From Chrysemys picta bellii (taxonomy: Eukaryota; Chordata; Testudines; Emydidae): 64,000 bases of DNA. The notes below the pieces were generated by a model that searched no databases, was not told the origin of the DNA, and saw nothing but the letters and a program-made list of their open reading frames with translations. Made by a program: the position numbers and the translations under genes. Location: contig NC_088792.1 of assembly GCF_011386835.1 (NCBI RefSeq), forward strand, positions 234,428,394-234,492,393. Reading direction: 5' to 3'. Below, piece by piece: positions 37,271 to 49,331 of this stretch (the first letter of the stretch is position 1; every line of letters starts with the position of its first letter).

Positions 37271-37964
37271 TGAAAAATCCAGTTCTCACCCCACTCGATA
37301 TATCATCATATAGCAAATATTCTGAGAGTCATGCTTGTGTGTCTACCCCTGTCATTACTGAAGTCAATGGAGTGTCTGCAGTGACTTCAACAGGAGAATG
37401 GGTTCCACAGTGTATTAAAAACAGTTACACAAACCATATAATATACATCAGTGGCTCTCAACCTTTCCAGACTACTGTATCTCTTTAAGGAGTCTGATTT
37501 GTCTTGCGTACCCCCAAGTTTCACCTCACTTAAAAACTATTTGCTTACAAAATCAGACATAAAAATACAAGTATCACAGCACACTATTACTGAAAACATT
37601 GCTACTTTCTCATTTTTACCATCAGGGGCGGCTCTAGGCACCAGCAAAGCAAGCACGTGCTTGGGGCAGCCCATTTGCAGGGGTGGCAGGGATCCAGCCT
37701 GGGAGCTGAGAACCAACAGGGGGCCCTGGGAGCTGTAGTTCCTTGGTTAGCTCCCTGCCTATAGAGCCAGCCCTGGAGCAGGGAAAGAACTACATCTCCC
37801 AGCATTCCCTTGGCCACTACCAACGGGAAAGAAGGGGAGGGAGGGAGGAAGCTGAGACATGCTGCAGCCTGCTGTGAATGGAGAGCTGCACTGGGAAGGG
37901 CAGGGATACCATATTTTAACATTCAAAAAATAGGACACTCCACGGGGAGGGAGGATAGCCCCAC

Positions 37965-38460
37965 CCTGCCACCATCCACTCCCTCCGACTGCCCCCCACA
38001 GAAACCCCAACCCATCCAACCCCCCTGCTCCCTGTCCCCTGATCACCCCCACCTGGGACCCCTGCCCCTAACTGCCCCCCAGGACTCCACCCCCTATCTA
38101 AGCCCCACTGGTCCTTGTCCCCTGATTGCCCCCTCCTGAGACCCCCCCCAACTGCCCCTGAGGACCCCACCCCCATCTAAGAGTTGCTGCTCCTTGTCCC
38201 CTGATTGCCCCCTCCCAGGACCCCACCCCCTATCTAAGTCTCCCTTCTCCTTGTCCCCAACTGCCCCCTCCTGCAACCCCCCCTCAATTTCCCCCCTAGC
38301 ACCCCACCCCCTACCTGTCCCCTGACAAACCCCTGGGACTCCCATGCCTCTCCAACCGCTGCCTGTCCCCTGACTGCCCCCCCGAACCCTGACCCATCCA
38401 ACCCCCCCTGCTCCCTGTCCCTTGACTGCCCCCCTGGAACCCCCTACCCCTTCTCCAGCC
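37965..38460 (+). repeat. C-rich minisatellite
   Basis: Degenerate tandem units of roughly 60-80 bp contain CCTTGTCCCCTGATTGCCCC and CACCCCCTATCTAAG words, with at least four recognisable units. The strand is strongly C over G. It lies within the nested element at 37623. Long minus-strand frames across it (up to 165 codons) are artefacts of low complexity. Confidence 0.75.
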
Positions 38461-38763
38461 CCCTTACCATGCCACTCAGACCAGCGTGTCTGTCTCCGTG
38501 CAGCACCAGGCACACTGCTGCATACATGCTGCCGTGCTCCCCTGCGGAGCCACAGCCCCTCCCCCAGCACCTGCCTTCCAGATTTGAACACCTCAAAATT
38601 CAGGAGTGCTCAAGCTCAATTCGGGCAGCTGTTACTTCATTTCTCCCAAATCAAATATACTGATCCACTGTATCTTGCTGTAGAAAAAGTAGGATAAAAT
38701 TGAGCAAGAAATGCTTCCCAGTGGTTATTAGGACTGGAATTGCTATTTTCAACAGCCATTGCC

Positions 38764-38815
38764 TTTTGTTTGTTTGTTTGTTTGTTTGTTTGTTTGTTTG
38801 TTTGTTTGTTTGTTT
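38764..38815 (+). repeat. TTTG microsatellite
   Basis: An uninterrupted run of about 12 to 13 TTTG units. Confidence 0.95.
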
Positions 38816-39585
38816 AAAAGGAAGACAGTGATAGTACATTGGCAAATTCCCCATAGAAAGAAAGAGTGGAACAAAAGAATAATAAAGGCACCTCAACTTT
38901 TCCTCATTTATGTAGGACAGTCTTATAATATGCATCCAGATATCCTCTAATCACACAATTGTTCCACTTTACTGCAGTTCTGTAAGCATATGGAAACCAA
39001 TCCTGTCTGTGTTCTGTGCACATCTAAAATTCCTGCTGAGTGACCTGCCCTGGGAGTGAGTTACCAGTGACGCAGGGCTGCGGCGGAAGGAGGGTGCAGG
39101 TGGTGGGGGGGAGAGCCCAGGGCTGGAGCAGCAGGAGGTGTGGGGGGGGGGGCAATGGTGGGGGTGGAAGGGGAGAGCCCAGAGCTGGGGCGGCAGAGTG
39201 TTTGTGTGTGGGGAGGAGAGCCCAGGGTTGGGGCAGCACGGGGGTGCGGCAAGGAGCCCACGGCTGGGACGGGGGCAGCCAAATTTTTTTTTGCTTGGGG
39301 CGGCAAAAAACCTAGAGCCAGCCCTGTTTACCATATAATTATAAAATAAATCAACTGGAATATTAAATATTGTACTTACATTTTAGTGTGTAGTACATAG
39401 AACAGTCTGTATGAAATTAGTCATAGTCTGTATGGTATTTTAGTTTGTACTGACTTTGCTAATGCTTTTTATGTAGCATGTTGTAAAACTAGGCAAATAC
39501 CTAAGTGAGTTGATGTACCTACTGGAAGACTTCTGCGGACTCCCAGGGGCACACATACCCCTGGTTGAGAACCATTCATGTACAT

Positions 39586-40264
39586 AATGTAGGGTTTTTT
39601 TTCACCAGATGTATTCTTTCACAGGTCATATTTTGATTTCATTTACATAGCTGTGCTCCAGATTTAACCTCATATAAATCAGATCAGAATGTGGCACGTT
39701 AGGCTCAAGTGACAGACAAAATATTAAACATCCTGAGAGTCTCCCTTTATTTCACATAATTACATAAAAGTCACTTTTAAACTCTCTGATGTAAATTGTC
39801 TCTTTCATGTGAAGTAATTACAGCCACATTCTGAACCTCTTCAAACTTCTCTTATGGAGTTCCAGTAAGCACCCTGGTCAGATTTACGGCAAGTGAGTGC
39901 AGAATGGCAAACTGTACTGTACTTAATGTGAACATCTCAGGACATTGACTGTAACATCTCAAAAAACCTGCACTGACTGGACTTAGCTACCAAACTAATT
40001 GTCTACACAGTGTGCAGTACTTTGGACCACAGTGGGACGTCTTCTATTTGTACAGTGTTGCTAAGTCAACTATACATGTCATTGTTCAGCTGGGAGAGTT
40101 GACCCAAACAAATAATAGATCCCTGTACAAAAGGATTACGTTCCATTGATAACTGCCCATACCTGTTCTTTTTACTCTCTTCATAGTCTTAATTTAGTTA
40201 GTGTTATACCACAATCACTAACAATACAAATAATACATAGTAAACAAAACAAAAAAATAACTTG
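39586..40264. other. Unannotated low-copy DNA
   Basis: No gene or repeat family is recognised. Confidence 0.4.
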
Positions 40265-40272
40265 GAACTAAT

Positions 40273-41225
40273 CAGGGTGGATTTGATTTAAATCAAATTG
40301 ATTTAAATCATGATTTAAATCAAATTGATTTAAATCATGATTTAAATCACTAGTCAGGAAGACTCGATTTAATCATAGTTTTCTACGTAAAAGTGCATTC
40401 TCGTTGGTTGTTATAACCTTAATACATATTTTTCACAACTCAGAGATAGATGTAGGTTTCATTTTTAGAAGGTACACACTATACATTTTTAAACAGTGAT
40501 TTCTTTTGAAAACTTTTCAGATTAGTTTTACAGCTATATCAGAATATGAATGATTTTTTGGTTATTTCATTTACCAAAGATAATTGAAGCAGATATTTAT
40601 GAAGTCATTGGGAGGTGAACTATCTTGTCCAGATCTATTCCACTCCCAACAATCTTCTATTCATTGAAGTTTTTGAAACTTTGCACTTTTAGAGAGAGGT
40701 AAGGGATTGACTGACTGTGTGCACAAATTTGCAGAGGTCTGTTATTTATCACCTCTATGTATTATTTATGTATTTAAAAACATTTTTGCTGTTAACAAGC
40801 ATGTTACCTCTGGAGATACAAATCCACAGTTTGAGGACTGAAAAACTAAGCATCTCTGATGGTATCTTCTAGACTGAACACTGAGTCCCATTGGGTAGAT
40901 AGAAAGATAAACCTAAATAATCTATACAGAAGCCTGTGGAACCCCATAAGATTGGGTCCCTAATCCATGAACTATTGGAACTCATTTACAAAACTTTTCT
41001 TAAACATTCCATTCATATATTATCTCAGACTATAGAATTAGAATTTATAATCCCTATTCCATGATGAGATATCTTTCAGCTATAATGTATCTTAATAAAA
41101 ACTAACTTTAGATAGTTTTTTTCCCCTCAAAAAGCATTTTATCAAAAATATCCAATTTTAAATTTAAAAAATCAATTTTTTTTTAGATTTTTTTCTTTAA
41201 AAATCATTGATTTTTATCCACCCTG
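40273..41225. mobile_element. DNA transposon, 953 bp, perfect 8-bp target duplication
   Basis: It begins CAGGGTGGATTTGATTTAAA and ends in ATTGATTTTTATCCACCCTG, with terminal inverted repeats CAGGGTGGAT followed by related AT-rich sequence. GAACTAAT flanks it exactly (40265-40272 and 41226-41233). Just inside the left end is a short array of TTGATTTAAATCA palindromes. The interior is AT-rich without a coding frame. The 8-bp duplication and CAGGG start point to hAT. It is a non-autonomous copy. Confidence 0.85.
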
Positions 41226-41233
41226 GAACTAAT

Positions 41234-44200
41234 AAGGGCAATGCCAAATATACCTGCTTAGTAACGTTAAGTGAAATTCTGGTCCTAATGGCAAAGACAA
41301 AGGCAAAACTCCCATTGACTGCAGTAGGACTAGGTTTTCTCTCTGCTTTTTTTATCTTGTATTCCTTCCTTCATTCCTTTGTCGGATCTTAAGATCTTAT
41401 TCTGCGAGAAGCAGAACACCTCCTGAGAGATGGACTCTATTGCCATTGAAGCCAGCATCTCTCCATCGTTTAAATGGAATTACTTATGTGGGCAACATTT
41501 CTAAACTGCATGAGTGTTTGCCCAATCGAGGCCTTCTATTGTAAGCTGTTTGGGGCAAAGGCCTGTTTTAATGTCTGTAAAACACTATGCACACTAATGG
41601 CACTGTAGACATAACGATTGTCTGTCCACCAGCTGGTAAAGAACAGTCCCGGAGAAAGATATGGTAGCAGGTGCCATCTTTATGCAAATACTTTTAAAAT
41701 GTGCAACTCTTAAAAGATGTTGAAAGACTGTGTGGTTAGTCATTATTGATGTCACACATGTAATGTCCCAAAGTATCTCCCCCCCCCCCCCCCCAAATAA
41801 GAGAATTTATCAAAATCAATGTATTTTTTCTTTGTACACATCTTATAATAGCAATACTGAGCAAGCCACAAAACATTTCCTGGAGATAGAGGACCATGTG
41901 GGGTTAATGGCTAGAGGTTCCGCTCTTCTCAGGAACAACTCCTCTCCTCAGATATTACTTCTTACTTCTAAAGTTTGTGAATTGAAACTCAAATTTGGAC
42001 AGGCTCGGAGATGCAAGAATGTTACTATTCCCAAAACCAAAGAGTTTAAAACAAGGAGTTGATGAAACTATGAAAAGCCCAAGTGATCTTCCATGGGCAG
42101 AAAATTCTAAGCCTGTGATTAAAGCACAAAAAACTCTTTCAAACCAAGTATGGACTCTGGAAGACTTACGTGGCGCACTGGGGCTCTGCTGAACTGCACT
42201 CTGCTTTCCCAGATTTTCTTTTATAATGCAGTAATTTTTTAGTCTTTCTTTGGTAAACTCACTGTGGCTACAGATGGTGCATGGGGCAGCACCGCGGGGG
42301 GGAGGCGGGGAGGGGCATTTGGAAGGGGAAGAGGCAGGAACGGTCTGAGGAAGAGACCAGATGATACACCACTGTGCAGATCTTTTGTTTTATCCCCGCC
42401 TGCAGTGAGGATGTATAAAGCATGTGGAAGATTATTACAGCCCATAAAAGCCAGTTAAATTATCTTTGTGCATAGTGTCCCTGTATTCAGTCTGTGGTGG
42501 GGTAGGAGACAAGGAGAGTCCTCCCTTCCAGGCAGGCAGCATGTCTGCCCTGCATCCACCTGGTACTTGGACTGCAGGCTGAAGGTAGGATGTTGGCCTA
42601 TGGGGAAACATAGAGAGACCGCTTAGGCCCTGATAATGCTCCTTACTCAGGCAACAATCCCATTAATTCCCATAAATGTGGTGCTGCTGTAAGGAGAAGG
42701 GGTGTTTTTTCTATTTGGGTGTGCTGCAGACTTATTGCAGTGTTTTAGTCATTCCCAAGCTGCTTGTCATGATATTTGGAGAGGCAGGGTCTACCTTTGC
42801 TCAGAAGACTTCTACCTCTTATGGCTTTCATAGAGCAGTAAGGTATCCATAGCCACTCGGGACATTACAGTTTTCACAATAGTACTTACTGTGGATGCTC
42901 AAACTTCACAGCAACAATGGAGATAGAACCTGACCCCCCTCTTTCAGCAGCACAAGTCTTCTCCATTGTTTTAGCGCTACAGGGCTAATGAAACAGCTGA
43001 GCAGTTCTGTTCTTCTCCAGTAGAAGACAGTGGTACACAGACACATTAGTTATTCATTATAGTAATATTAGAATAGTTAATTTTTAAAGGGAAGATGGAA
43101 AAACAACCAATTCATTTTGATACAAAGAGAAATAGTTAATGTGGTAAAGGTGGCATTGATAGGAAATTTATAACTAGCGTAGGCTGAAAAGTTGGAGAGT
43201 GGAGTTAACTCCCAGAGATTTATCAGAGTGCAAAGTATAGGTGCAAGTATATTTTTAATGGGACATGGAATCCATGTTTCTTTATGGTTAGACACTCTGC
43301 GAAGTAGTGCCCATTTTGAGCATTGAGAAGGCGTTTTAGGTTCCCACATATACTCGGCAAATTTTGATGGGGATTGACGTAGGAGAAATCAATGATTTAG
43401 CTGAGGAAATGCGGTACAATCTCATTTCATGGACAGATCTTTACTTCAGATCCAACTTCAAGCTGAAAATCTTTACATTCAGCTTTGTTTCTGAATTAAT
43501 TTGTCCTTTGTCCCCTCCTACTCTCCCAGCCCTCCCCATATGTTTCCAAGACATGCTCTATTTAGCAATCATCTCCCACAATATACACCTACAAACAGAG
43601 CTTCCTGATCTCCAGAGGGATATTAGACTTCATTTCCTAAGAGAGTGATTTTCAGTGGAAGCCAGAATTCTTATGGATGTATGAACTCCTTAGTCGATCT
43701 TTATTCAAATGTGTATCTGCCAAAGCCCATTTTAATGGTACCCCCAAAGAGTGCTTTCTATTCTGTTGTGCATGTCACTGCATCAGTGGCAAAGCAAAGA
43801 GGAAAAACACAGGTAAAACATTAATTTTATGATTTGATAACAAACTATCTAACAGGCAAAATGCCACAGGCTAAATTCCTAGACCAGATTTTTATTGGGA
43901 TCATGACAGATGTGACATTATTATGTCCTGGAAATTTCACATTGTATGACTCATAAGGGTATAAAGCACTATCTTTTATGGCTGGGATAATGATTATGAT
44001 AAAAAAATGCAGTGCTAATATAAGTGCCATTTGAACTATTTGCTGTAACATCTGTGGGGGGATTCAAAAGAAAATACAGAAATGTGTTTGGGGACATTTC
44101 TTCTAATCTCTAAATAAATAAATACAAAGGAAATGGAAACTACCGGTTTCTTTACTGGGGAGGGGAAAGTCTTCTGGTGTATTAATAGAAATGGGCTCAA

Positions 44201-44882
44201 GCCTCAAAGTTCAGAGCCAGGTCAGGATTTTTGGTACTTCACAGTCTGCAGATGTTCAGATTCAGGTATTTGGTCGATTCCATTATATAGATCTGGATTC
44301 CCATTTTGACAACTCCAAAATTGGATCTCTGTTTGGTCCCAGGCTTTTGCTTTGGGTCCATCTGTCCCTAGAAGTAAAAGAATAGTGGTTTTGAATGTAA
44401 TTGCTTAGACTCTTTTAGTTGTAGTACTGAAGTACTTGGTATTGTTGTACCATAGTTTGACTTCTCCAGAATCACTGCAATGTGGACTTGTACTAAGTAT
44501 CAAATGTGTATATGCAGAGCTGTATCACATAGATTAAAAGCAGATTTTGGTTGAGTTTTGTTGATAATTAAAATGCCCCTTCTGCATGATCTGTGGTGCA
44601 GAATTTGTGAAAATAAGAATAATTAACAGGTTAAATCTTTGAGGATGGAGACGTGGATAATAGGAAAATCAAGTTTGCTGATGAAGTAGTGGATAGTGAT
44701 TTTTTTTTATTCCCTTATGCTCTAGTTGTATAAATTCAATTAAGTGTTACTTTAAGATAAAAATGTATCTTATATGCATATTAAAATTAAATATGAATCT
44801 GGATGATGTAGGGGATTGTTAATAGGTTCATACAGCTCTGTATATACATTGCAAAAAACATAATCCACCATTGACCATTGAG

Positions 44883-44925
<43 letters not shown>

Positions 44926-45192
44926 GATACAAGGATGACCCTAACAGTGATACAAGGATGCAGCACTATGTACCATGAGAACAATGTAATAAATGTACTC
45001 TTGACACTAATTATTGCCTCCCCATCCATGCTGCTCAGCAAGACAAATGAGGGGCTGCCATCTCGTTTACATCAGTAAATGACATAATTTTAAGTAAGGC
45101 AGAAATAGATAATGCTCCTTTTACTTGGCATGCAGCACTCAAAAGGAGAAGGGAAGTTGTTCATCAATAGAGCTGGTTAAATAAATAAATTT
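41234..45192. other. Unannotated DNA with microsatellites
   Basis: No gene is recognised over about 4 kb. There is a run of 16 C at 41779-41794, a G-rich patch at 42290-42340 and a GT microsatellite at 44885-44922. The 110-residue plus frame at 41730-42062 and the 94-residue frame at 43364-43648 lack known motifs. Confidence 0.4.
44885..44922 (+). repeat. GT microsatellite
   Basis: About 19 uninterrupted GT units. Confidence 0.95.
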
Positions 45193-45197
45193 GCAAT

Positions 45198-45398
45198 TGT
45201 TATATCCTTGTGAGCAACAGTTTTAGGAAGAAATCACTTGAGACACGGAGAGCTGTAAACCTTAAAAGCAGCCATTTATTGCCACACACTGAACTAACCA
45301 AAAACCAGCCAAAACTGGCTGGGCTATCCCCTAATAATCTAACTCAGTTGCCATAGCAACAACAAGATTCTATTACCACGACAACCGAATACACAACA
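45198..45398 (-). repeat. Ty3/gypsy 3' LTR
   Basis: 201 bp, starting TGTTATATCC and ending ACACAACA in plus sense. It differs from the 5' LTR at six positions by eye (about 97 percent identical), including C-to-T type changes at CG sites near the end. Confidence 0.95.
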
Positions 45399-45524
45399 TA
45401 TTCCTCCCCCTTAATGAGAACATCCCCTAAATAAAACAAACACTAAACTAGAGAAGGAGGGTAGACTGCTTCCATTCCCGGCTAAACCCCAGGGATTATT
45501 TTGCCCCGTAACCGTGGGTTCACC

Positions 45525-48414
45525 CTACCTAAAGATCCAGCCATTGAGGAAGCCTTCTGTCTCTAGGTGGATTATGGCGGACTTCCGGTGTTGTCGCACC
45601 TGAAAGTGTCTTGGGGCAGGCCTGACAATGGGCTCAGGGTTCATAGAGTGAATGGGTGAGGATGTGGTATCAGCTCGTTCCGTGCAGGGGGTTATCTCTC
45701 CTGCTGGCAGTAATGGAGGGGGAAAGTCAGGAATAGGTGACTCTTGATTCGGTGTCTCGCCAGAAGTGGTGAAGTCAGGCAACTCAACTGAAGATGTGTC
45801 CTGAGGAATAGTATGAACTGGCAACAACTGATCTACATGTCGCTGCCAGGTGAGATCCTCTGCAGTCCGGACTTGTAGGAAACAGATCCTGTTTGAGTGA
45901 TGACAGTGGCAGGGACCCATTTAGCTGCAGAAGTATAATTCTGAGCCAAAACTGGCTGTCCTGGACTAAAGGTTCGGTCTTTTGTGCTGAGTGCATGCCT
46001 GATGACTTGATCTTCCTGCTGACGTTGCACAATTTGTCAGGGTTCAGAAGGTTTCAGCAGATCAAAGCAAGTGCGCAGCTGTCGTCCCATCATTAAAAAG
46101 GCCGGGGATGCCTTGGTCGTAGCATGAGGTGTGTTTCTGTAGGATAGTAAGAAGGTGTCCAGACGCTTTTGAATGGATATTGTCCCCTTGCCGATTTCAA
46201 AGCTTGTTTCATTTTCTGCACAAATCTTTCAGCTAATCCATTGGTGGATGGATGATGTGGTGCTGAAGTGATGTTGTGTGTCCCACTTGCCTTCATAAAA
46301 TTTTGAAACTCCTGAGAGATGAACTGTGGTCCGTTGTCACTCACAAGTTGTTCTGGCAGACCAAAACAACTAAAGAGTCTCTGTGGTTTTTGGATAATAC
46401 TCTCTTCAGTAGTGGACTGCTTTATAGAGACTTCTGGCCATTTAGAATGGATGTCTACCACTACCAAGAACATGCTTCCTTCAAGTGGGCCAGCGAAGTC
46501 AACGTCAATACATTGTCACGGGTTTTCAGGCCAGTCCCATGGGTGTAGGGGTGTCCACTGGGCTGTATTCCTCACACCCTGACATGACATACAAGTTCTT
46601 GCCTTATCTTCAACTGTCCAATCCAGGCCACCAAAAATAGCTTAGTGCAATTTCCTTCATGCGCACTATTCCACAGTGACCGGAATGTAGCTGTTCTAAC
46701 ATCTGTGATCTCAGTGGTGATGGGATAATGACACATCTCCCCCACAACAAACAACCAGATTGGATCGATAACTCCGTCCTCCTGGACATATAGGTAACAA
46801 GGTCGGGTGAGACTGGAGAGATTCATCGAGATGTTCCATGCATCACCAGGTCCATAACTTGGGACAATACTGGGTCAATGCGAGTTGCCTTCTTTACCTG
46901 AGTAGCAGTGATGGGTGTATTCTCTACCTGTTCAAAGTAAAAGATTTCCTTCTGGGCAATATCTTGACATTTGACTGGCAAAGGCAGCCTTGAGAGACCA
47001 TCCCCATTGCCATGCAGAGTGAATTTCCGATATTTGATTTCATGTGTGTGCGTGGAAAGCAACAATGCCCAACATTGCATACGACTAGCAGCTAATGGGG
47101 GAATGCGTGTGTGGGGTCCAAAAATTGAAGTCCGAGGTCGTGAGAAGAGTAAACTTCTGTCTGAACAGGTACTGATGAAACTTCCAAATTCCGAAAACGA
47201 TTCCCAATGCCTCACATTTGATTTGGGCATAGTTAATTTCTGCTTTGCTTAGAGTGCGTGAAGCAAAAGCAATAGGCCTCTCTTCTCCCGAGGGCATAAT
47301 GTGTGACACCACCGCTCCCACTCCATAAGGGGAGGCATCGCAGGCCAACTGTAGGGGTAAGGATGGATCAAAGTGCATCAGAACTTCAGAATTTAGCAGT
47401 ATACCCTTAGCTTTGTTAAATGCAACATCACAGGCTTCAGTCCACTTCCAGGCCTTGTTCTGCCCAAGGAGTTCATGAAGTGGTTTTAGCAGTGTGGCTA
47501 ACTGTGAGATGAACTTTCCATAATAGTTTAATAGTCCTAGAAACGAGCGAAGCTGGCTAACATTTTGAGGAGGGGGAGCCTCCACAATAGCCTTAAATTT
47601 TGCAGGGGCCTTACGAAGACACGTAGCATCAATGATGTGTCCTAAATATTCAACAGAGAGCTGGAAGAATTCACACTTGTCTTTGTGGACTCGTAGGCCA
47701 TACTCTTCCAGTCTTTGTAGAGTAGCCTCTAAATTCTTTAGGTGATCCTCCTCATTCCTTCCAGCGACCAGAATGTCGTCCAGATAGCACTGGACTTTTG
47801 GCAAACCACACAAGATCAAGAGGGCTGTGGACCAGAACAGGGAGGAGACATTATTCCAAAGGGTAGGCGACAGTATCACTAAAGCCCTTTATGCGTCACA
47901 ATAGTCAACAGCTCTTGGGACTTTTCATCTTTTCATCGACGTGCATCTGTAAATACGCTTAACTCAGATCAATCTTACTGAACTTTTGTCCCCCAGCCAG
48001 GCCCACAAAGAGGTTATAGATACGGGGGAGCGGGTATTGCTCTGCACACAACATCGGATTTACAGTAACTGTAAAATCACCGCAAATCCAGAGGGAGCCA
48101 TCTTTCTTCATTATTGGAATGATAGGAGTTGGCCATGGGCTATGGGTAACTGGTATTAGGACTCCATTTGTGACTAGGTGCTCCAGGTCCGTTTCAACTT
48201 TTGTCCTAATGGCAAATTGCACAGTTCTGGCTTTCAGATATTTTGGTTGACTGTCAGGTTTAATGTTCAATGTCACAGTGATTCCCTTCATACTTCCCAG
48301 ATCCTCTCCAAAAACATCAGCATGTTTCCTTAGTATAGCGGTCAGACTGGTTTCTTTTTTAATCATTTGGTGCACTTCTGCCCAGTTCAGCTGAATCTTC
48401 CTAAGCGGTAACAT
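45525..48414 (-). pseudogene. Ty3/gypsy pol (RT, RNase H, integrase), broken
   Basis: Reading on the minus strand: 48414-47959 gives the RT fingers (LEHLVTNGVLIPVTHSPWP and KKDGSLWICGDF) and stops at an in-frame TAA (47959-47961) in the block IDLS-stop-AYLQ. 47879-47085 has the catalytic YLDD, then VEYLGHIID and an RNase H start with LQLACDASPYGVGAV. A frameshift near 47100-47160 passes to the frame 47230-46823, with RNase H end and linker. The integrase zinc-finger region is at about 46826-46572. 46473-46093 has the core with VDIHSKWPEV, SDNGPQF and NGLAERFVQ, so all three acidic residues remain. The C-terminal tail extends to 45525 in shifted frames. There are at least one stop and several frameshifts. 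Confidence 0.88.
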
Positions 48415-48628
48415 TCCTGACTCCCCACAGTTTTGTGGCTAGGTTCTTGTGACACCTTATGCACTGATGTATTGCACCTCCTTTGTAGCCAGTTCCATGG
48501 AGACCGCAAGATTAACAGCCTTCTATAAGGTAAGCTGAGCCTCTATCAATAGGTGCTTCCATATAGCTTCACTGTGCAGACCACACACTAACCTTTCACG
48601 TAGGGCGTCATTTAACATCTCCTTAAAT

Positions 48629-49100
48629 TCAGTGTTCTGCAAGCTTTTTCAAAGTTGCTACAAATTGTACAACTGTTTCGTCTTCTTCTTGATCTCTTTT
48701 GTGGAACCAATATCTTTCAGCAATTACCAATGATTTTGGAAAAAAACGGGACCCCAGGATTTCCACAATGTCACTGTAAGATTTGGTCTCTAGCTTAACA
48801 GGGTGTAGTAAGCTGCGTAGCAGGGAGTAGGTCTTAGCCCCTACAACACTTAAAAATGATTGGCACCTTCTTCTCTTCTGTAATGTCGTTTGCAATAACA
48901 AAAAGCTCAAAATGCTCAGTATATATGTGCCATTGCACTATAGTCTCCTCAAAAGGTTCCAGCAGCCCCGTAAGTGTAGCCATGGTTTTAGTTTCAGTTT
49001 GCACAATTAGTGCAACCAAGCCAGTTCTCCCCCCTTCCAACAGCAAAAAGGGCTTTTTTTGTACCTTGACTTCTACTTTCTTCTGTTGCTGGGGCAGCAC
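48629..49100 (-). pseudogene. Ty3/gypsy gag, truncated and frameshifted
   Basis: The likely start is the Met encoded at about 48983, giving MATLTGLLEPFEETIVQWHI. The frame shifts near 48870 and continues in another frame with SVVGAKTYSLLRSLLHP and VIAERYWFHKRDQ, ending in VVQFVATLKKLAEH. These are capsid-region blocks of vertebrate Ty3/gypsy gag. The nucleocapsid zinc knuckle is missing: sequence jumps within about 200 bp to reverse transcriptase, so a deletion removed nucleocapsid and protease. Confidence 0.8.
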
Positions 49101-49125
49101 AGGAATCCCACCTTCGTCGCCACAT

Positions 49126-49326
49126 TGTTATATCCTTGGGGGCAACAGTTTTAGGAAGAAATCACTTGACACACAGAGAGCTGTAAACCTTAAAAGCAGC
49201 CATTTATTGCCACACACTGAACTAACCAAAAACCAGCCAAAACTGGCTGGGCTATCCCCTAATAATCTAACTCAGTTGCCATAGCAACAACAAGATTCTA
49301 TTACCACAACAACCAAATACACAACA
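49126..49326 (-). repeat. Ty3/gypsy 5' LTR
   Basis: 201 bp, collinear with 45198-45398 without indels. The six substitutions between the two LTRs accumulated after insertion and give a rough age. Confidence 0.95.
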
Positions 49327-49331
49327 GCAAT

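Larger units (their letters stand above)
37623..39326. mobile_element. Nested hAT-like element with perfect 8-bp target duplication
   Basis: It begins CAGGGGCGGCTCTAGG and ends in CCTAGAGCCAGCCCTG, giving 16-bp inverted repeats with two mismatches. Next to them are GCTTGGGGC-type blocks in inverse orientation. TTTACCAT flanks it exactly (37615-37622 and 39327-39334). The 1.7-kb interior is composite: a C-rich tandem region (37965-38460), a TTTG microsatellite (38764-38815) and a G-rich block (39060-39290). There is no transposase. The many overlapping open frames on both strands reflect C/G-rich composition. Confidence 0.85.
37449..39577. mobile_element. hAT (Charlie-like) MITE, split by nested element
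   Basis: It begins CAGTGGCTCTCAACC and ends in GGTTGAGAACCATTC. Flanks ATATACAT (37441-37448) and ATGTACAT (39578-39585) agree at 7 of 8. Its own sequence is 37449-37622 and 39335-39577, about 417 bp. The two halves are separated by the nested element at 37623-39326, whose target duplication TTTACCAT lies inside it. It is an internal-deletion derivative without coding capacity. Confidence 0.8.
45198..49326 (-). mobile_element. Ty3/gypsy LTR retrotransposon, complete ends, dead
   Basis: This 4129-bp element is in minus orientation, bounded by two 201-bp LTRs and exact 5-bp target duplications GCAAT (45193-45197 and 49327-49331). A polypurine tract, minus-sense AAGGGGGAGGAATA, lies directly beside the 3' LTR (45399-45414). 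A primer-binding-site-like TGGCGACGAAGGTGGGAT starts 3 nt inside the 5' LTR (complement at 49105-49122). The order gag, reverse transcriptase, RNase H, integrase is that of Ty3/gypsy. The end of gag and the protease are missing, so the internal region is only about 3.7 kb, against about 4.5 to 5 kb in intact elements. Confidence 0.93.

Noticed and set aside
37759..38697. Long minus- and plus-strand open frames (up to 165 codons) in C-rich DNA
   Set aside because: They overlap in several frames, are built from tandem low-complexity units rich in Gly and Pro, and lie in a MITE-borne minisatellite.
38651..38950. Frames containing a repeated Thr-Asn-Lys-Gln or Phe-Val-Cys-Leu pattern
   Set aside because: Translation of the TTTG microsatellite.
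39024..39349. Several overlapping frames rich in Gly, Pro or Ala
   Set aside because: Compositional by-products of a G-rich block inside the element ending at 39326; no motif and all frames are open.
41730..42062. 110-residue plus-strand frame as a possible host exon
   Set aside because: Contains a poly-Pro run from a C tract, no recognisable domain and no convincing splice sites.
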